From contig NZ_VITN01000036.1 of the NCBI RefSeq assembly GCF_007828045.1, positions 1 to 37,307 on the forward strand: DNA of 37,307 nucleotides, read 5' to 3'. Within the stretch, counting starts at the first letter, position 1. Every line of letters begins with the position of its first letter. Source of the stretch: Nitrospirillum amazonense. Lineage in GTDB: Bacteria > Pseudomonadota > Alphaproteobacteria > Azospirillales > Azospirillaceae. Positions 34,459 to 37,307 of the stretch are shown piece after piece. Below the pieces are notes generated by a model. It was not told where the DNA came from, did no database searches, and was given only the letters and a program-made list of their open reading frames with translations. Position numbers and translations under genes: made by a program.

Positions 34459-35160
34459 ATGTCTACGGCAACACCTCTTCCGCAAGCGCCTCGCACCTCG
34501 CTGGTCGAATCGACGATTGGCCTCATTCGAACCCAGATCGAAAGTGGCGCCTGGAAAGTCGGCGGACGCATTCCGAGAGAGCCTGATCTTGCCGACATGC
34601 TGCAGGTCGGCCGCAATACTGTCCGCGAAGCGATCCGGGTCCTCTCCCACGCGCAAGTGCTGGAAGTCCGACAGGGGGACGGCACCTATGTCCGCTCCAG
34701 CGTCGATCCGGCGGAAGTCATGCGCCGGGTGAGTCATTCCAGCCTGCGGGATCATTTCGAGCTGCGGGCCATCCTGGAGACCGAAGCCGCCCGTCTCGCC
34801 GCGACACGCCGGACGGATGAGGACCTCGAACGGTTGGGTCAGCTTTTGCATGCACGCGGTGACGCACCCGTCGAAGGCGATCTCGCCGGGTTCGTCGATC
34901 GTGATTTCGCCTTTCATGCGGCGGTCGCGACGGCGGCGCACAATACGGCTCTGACGGAACTCTATCGCTACTTCTCGGTGGCCGTCCGCCAAAACACGCA
35001 GGCGGTTCTGGTGGAGCAAGAGCTGCCGGAGCCAGGCCTCGCCGCGCACGCCAGAATCGTCGACGCTATCGAGCGCCAGGACTCGGAGCGGGCAGCCAAA
35101 GCCGCCCGCGCCGTTATGGCGCCGGTCATTACCAAGCTCACCGAGCTTTTGGGCGGCTGA
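34459..35160 (+). CDS. GntR/FadR-family transcriptional regulator
   Basis: From ATG 34459 (TTG 34450 is an alternative) the protein has 233 aa. The winged helix, IESGAWKVGGRIPREPDLAD, then LQVGRNTVREAIRVLSHAQV, is typical GntR. The all-helical FCD domain starts near residue 100 with FELRAILETEAARLAATRRT and contains FHAAVATAAHNTAL, where metal-binding histidines sit. It follows the efflux operon by 66 bp, with its own upstream TAGGAT-containing sequence. It probably controls the operon. Confidence 0.88.
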   Translation: MSTATPLPQAPRTSLVESTIGLIRTQIESGAWKVGGRIPREPDLADMLQVGRNTVREAIRVLSHAQVLEVRQGDGTYVRSSVDPAEVMRRVSHSSLRDHFELRAILETEAARLAATRRTDEDLERLGQLLHARGDAPVEGDLAGFVDRDFAFHAAVATAAHNTALTELYRYFSVAVRQNTQAVLVEQELPEPGLAAHARIVDAIERQDSERAAKAARAVMAPVITKLTELLGG

Positions 35161-35185
35161 CGCAGGTCAGTCGGGCCAATTCGCT

Positions 35186-35647
35186 TCAACCGACGGCAGG
35201 CAGCGTTTCGCCCGCGAGCAACCGCCGCGCCAGGGCTTCCGCTTCGGCAACGGATTCCACGGTCGCCTGTGGCGTTCCAAACGCCCGCGCCGTGCCGGCC
35301 ATCTGAGCTTCGAGCGCGATGCGCCTGTTGGAATCGGGCTCGACGATGATTAGACCCAGGCAAAGGGCCGCAAGGGCCTCCTTGTTCTGCTTAAGCCACA
35401 GCCCTCTCAACTTGCGATCCTCATGATCCTCCTGCTGCGCTGCTGGAGGATAAATCAGGACGAACTGCTTCTCCGTTGCGAGTAGCCCATGCATCTCCCC
35501 GCACCAGGCGGCCGCATAGCCCGGAACGGCGGCGGCCGGCCGTAGCCGCACGAGGGGGAAATCGGTCAGATCGTGGATCGTGAGAGGGATCGTCGTGTTC
35601 ACGGCGTGCTTCTCGGTTTCGAGTTTGGAGATTATACATCCAGTCAT
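35186..35647 (-). CDS. Unknown 153-aa protein
   Basis: This product is not recognised. It is predicted to be soluble and mixed alpha-beta: IHDLTDFPLVRLRP, then YAAAWCGEMHGLLATEKQFV and ALAALCLGLIIVEPDSNRR. Proteins of this type often carry a helix-rich C-terminus, here ESVAEAEALARRLLAGE. It converges on the GntR gene. Its start lies five bases from the ACATCCTATGT motif that also occurs before the efflux operon. It may thus be co-regulated with the pump. Confidence 0.6.
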   Translation of the reverse strand: MTGCIISKLETEKHAVNTTIPLTIHDLTDFPLVRLRPAAAVPGYAAAWCGEMHGLLATEKQFVLIYPPAAQQEDHEDRKLRGLWLKQNKEALAALCLGLIIVEPDSNRRIALEAQMAGTARAFGTPQATVESVAEAEALARRLLAGETLPAVG

Positions 35648-35796
35648 CCAAACATCCTATGTATAATGACGAATGCGATCAACCAAGTGACACAGGCACT
35701 GTCCATCATCCTGCGCGAGCAGATAGACCATCAGCGTGCCTGATGTCGGCGACAGTCGTGCTTTACGCTTAGCGTCCTCCTCGACAGAGCTATAGG

Positions 35797-36255
35797 ATGA
35801 TGCACGAACGAAGGGGGATCTGCCGCGTGCTGCCAAGCAACGCCGCTCTGCTGATCATCGACCTGCAGAAGGCCATCGACGACCATCCTTGGGCAGTTCA
35901 CGGTCCCCGCAATAATCCCGAGGCCGAGACCGTGGTGGCGCGCCTGCTCGCTGCTTGGCGGGAAGCGGGCCGGCCAATCTCGAACGCCGATCTCGCCCGG
36001 CTCGCGATGCTGACGCCGCAAACGGTGAGCGTCATCGTCGCCAACCTGGAGCGCGCCGCGACGATCCGGCGGCTGCCCCATGGTGTCCATGGGCGTATCC
36101 TGCAAATCGAACTGACGCCGAGTGGACTGTCGTTGCTGCGACGATGCCGGGAGCGCGTACAGGCGCTGGAGCGCGAGGTGTCGCAGTCGCTTTCCGAAGT
36201 GGAGGAGGCAGTGGTCAAGCGCTGGCTGGCGGGCGTTGCCAAGGGCGAGCCATAG
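35797..36255 (+). CDS. In-frame isochorismatase-MarR chimera
   Basis: The 152-aa product joins two unrelated families. Residues 12-60 (NAALLIIDLQKAIDDHPWAV, HGPRNNPEAETVVARLLAAW, REAGRPI) are the first 50 residues of an isochorismatase-like cysteine hydrolase with its catalytic Asp (IIDLQ). Residues 61-152 (SNADLARLAMLTPQTVSVIV, ANLERAATIRR and onward) are the C-terminal part of a MarR regulator: recognition helix, wing (PHGVHGRILQIELTPSG) and dimer helix. The hydrolase lacks its Lys and Cys, and the MarR its N-terminal dimer helices. The join, near 35977-35980, is best explained by a deletion. Function is doubtful. Confidence 0.7.
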   Translation: MMHERRGICRVLPSNAALLIIDLQKAIDDHPWAVHGPRNNPEAETVVARLLAAWREAGRPISNADLARLAMLTPQTVSVIVANLERAATIRRLPHGVHGRILQIELTPSGLSLLRRCRERVQALEREVSQSLSEVEEAVVKRWLAGVAKGEP

Positions 36256-36277
36256 AACCGGAATGGGAGAGCCCGCC

Positions 36278-36757
36278 ATGCCCACTGAAACCTCCGGCCC
36301 CCTTCCTGCCGCCTCCGCGCCTCGTCCGATTGCGGCAGTGATCGCGGTCGTATCTCACGAGGGCCGGATCCTTCTGGTGCGGCGCGCCAACCCGCCGGAT
36401 GCTGGTTTCTGGGGCTTTCCCGGGGGCAAGATCGAAGCGGGGGAGACCATCGAAAACGCGGCGGTCCGCGAGCTTCTGGAGGAGACGGGGGTTCGCGCCG
36501 CACCGCTCCGCGCGTTCACGGCGGTCGATGCCTTCGATCATGACGAACAGGGGCAGCTTCGCCAGCATTTCGTGTTGATCGCCGTGCTCTGCAAATGGAC
36601 ATCCGGCGAACCGATGGCCGGAGACGATGCCCTTGAAGCGCGATGGTTTCACCTCGACGAACTCGACGAGGCCGGGCTGGCGCTCAGCCTCGACGTCGCC
36701 AAGGTGGCGCGGCAGGCAGACAGCCTTCGTGCCGAGGCGTTTGCGCCAGTCGCATAA
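36278..36757 (+). CDS. Nudix hydrolase
   Basis: From ATG 36278 the protein has 159 aa; ATG 36263 is an alternative start. The Nudix box GGKIEAGETIENAAVRELLE followed by ETGV has all the key residues (G-x5-E-x7-R-E-x2-E-E-x-G). Preceding it are AVIAVVSHEGRILLVRRANP and PDAGFWGFPGG. The substrate, a nucleoside diphosphate linked to another group, cannot be told; ADP-ribose pyrophosphatase- or MutT-like activity is possible. It is 22 bp downstream of the chimeric gene. Confidence 0.9.
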   Translation: MPTETSGPLPAASAPRPIAAVIAVVSHEGRILLVRRANPPDAGFWGFPGGKIEAGETIENAAVRELLEETGVRAAPLRAFTAVDAFDHDEQGQLRQHFVLIAVLCKWTSGEPMAGDDALEARWFHLDELDEAGLALSLDVAKVARQADSLRAEAFAPVA

Positions 36758-36792
36758 TTTAATCATTTCGACAAAGCTGCTCTGGAGGTCCC

Positions 36793-37209
36793 ATGCTCCT
36801 TCTCGATCATGTTTCCATCGGTGTGCCTGACCTTGCCGCGGCTCGGCCGTTTTACGATGCAATCATGAACACGCTTGGGGCGCGCAAGGTCTACGATCGT
36901 CCCGACGCCATTGGTTATGGCGAGCGCTGTTCAGCCGACGATCTTCGCTCTAGTTGCCTGGCCATCTATCTGGATCCAGCCCCGATCACGGCAAGCCGGC
37001 GTCATTGGTGCTTCAAGGCAGCCACGCGCGAGCAGGTTGATGACTTTCATAAGCTAGGTATGGCGGCTGGAGGGCGTTCAGACGGTGACCCCGGCCTGCG
37101 CTCTCATTATCACGATCAGTATTACGGCGCGTTCCTGATCGACCCGGCTGGCAACAAAGTGGAAGCTGTGTGTCATGCGGGAAGCGTAGACTGGACTAGA
37201 AGATGCTAA
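36793..37209 (+). CDS. VOC-family (glyoxalase-like) protein
   Basis: The 138-aa protein starts MLLLDHVSIGVPDLAAARPF, typical of the vicinal-oxygen-chelate fold, and has YYGAFLIDPAGNKVEAVCHA near the C-terminus with the metal-ligand Glu. The first-strand His6 (LDHVS) is the other typical ligand. One VOC module is half of a dimer site. A strong TGGAGG precedes the ATG. It may be a dioxygenase-like, lyase or resistance protein. It is 35 bp after the Nudix gene and may be co-transcribed. Confidence 0.85.
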   Translation: MLLLDHVSIGVPDLAAARPFYDAIMNTLGARKVYDRPDAIGYGERCSADDLRSSCLAIYLDPAPITASRRHWCFKAATREQVDDFHKLGMAAGGRSDGDPGLRSHYHDQYYGAFLIDPAGNKVEAVCHAGSVDWTRRC

Positions 37210-37307
37210 TAGCATGTGTGGACGGCCCCGCCGAAACAAGGTGTTGGCGTAAGATTTTGTTTGGGTTGAAAGCGGTCATGTGTCCGGCCTTTGTGCGCGG
37301 TCGACAG
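37210..37307. other. Window end, no gene seen
   Basis: The last 98 bp contain no supported open frame, repeat or terminator. Any gene to the right starts outside the window. Confidence 0.4.

Overview
The window is high-GC DNA from a Gram-negative bacterium, most likely an alphaproteobacterium. It encodes a TonB-dependent receptor, a PepSY protein, a NodT-type outer-membrane efflux lipoprotein and many LysR, GntR, HxlR and MarR regulators. I cannot fix the genus from sequence alone. The CRISPR half would suit a Rhodospirillales-like genome; the efflux and regulator half would also suit Sphingomonadales. No rRNA or tRNA gene was seen.

Region 1 (1-10.9 kb) is a type III-B (Cmr) CRISPR-Cas locus. 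A cas4-cas1 fusion, cut at its 5' end and carrying one frameshift, precedes an intact cas2. A short array (about 1707-1973) follows. Then, all on the minus strand, come cmr1 (split at an A7 tract), cmr2/cas10 (GGDD present, no HD domain), cmr3, cmr4, cmr5, cmr6 and a DUF6602-type PD-(D/E)XK nuclease gene only 2 bp behind cmr6. A second, longer array (10121-10682) lies upstream of cmr1. Both arrays read on the minus strand: the repeat then ends in ATTGAAAC, the usual 8-nt crRNA handle. Each array has a similar leader of about 200 bp on its right side. No cas6 and no CARF-type effector gene is visible.

Region 2 (11.0-18.2 kb) is accessory DNA. It holds a minus-strand operon of a soluble FtsH-like AAA+/M41 protease and a PD-(D/E)XK nuclease. 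Divergent from it is a small XRE regulator with two tandem palindromes in the shared promoter. A second XRE gene is divergent from a Tat-exported CPHC thioredoxin-fold protein across a nested set of inverted repeats. An AT-rich membrane-protein ORF and remnants of IS5-type and IS110-type transposases follow. The protease plus nuclease pair next to a degraded type III-B locus is my best candidate for an undescribed defence-like system.

Region 3 (18.2-21.8 kb) is an iron-uptake unit: a Fur-box-like site, a TonB-dependent siderophore receptor, a PepSY membrane protein and a 62-aa membrane protein.

Region 4 (21.9-37.3 kb) is a chain of regulator/target pairs. LysR faces a quinone-reductase-like MDR enzyme. 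LysR faces a DHA2 MFS exporter. HxlR faces an SDR-tautomerase operon. These are followed by a frameshifted LysR, a universal stress protein, and a tripartite efflux operon (MFS, HlyD/EmrA, NodT) with a GntR/FadR regulator and a tandem palindromic operator. The region ends with an orphan ORF, an in-frame isochorismatase-MarR chimera, a Nudix hydrolase and a VOC protein. Several divergent promoters carry clear palindromes or direct repeats.
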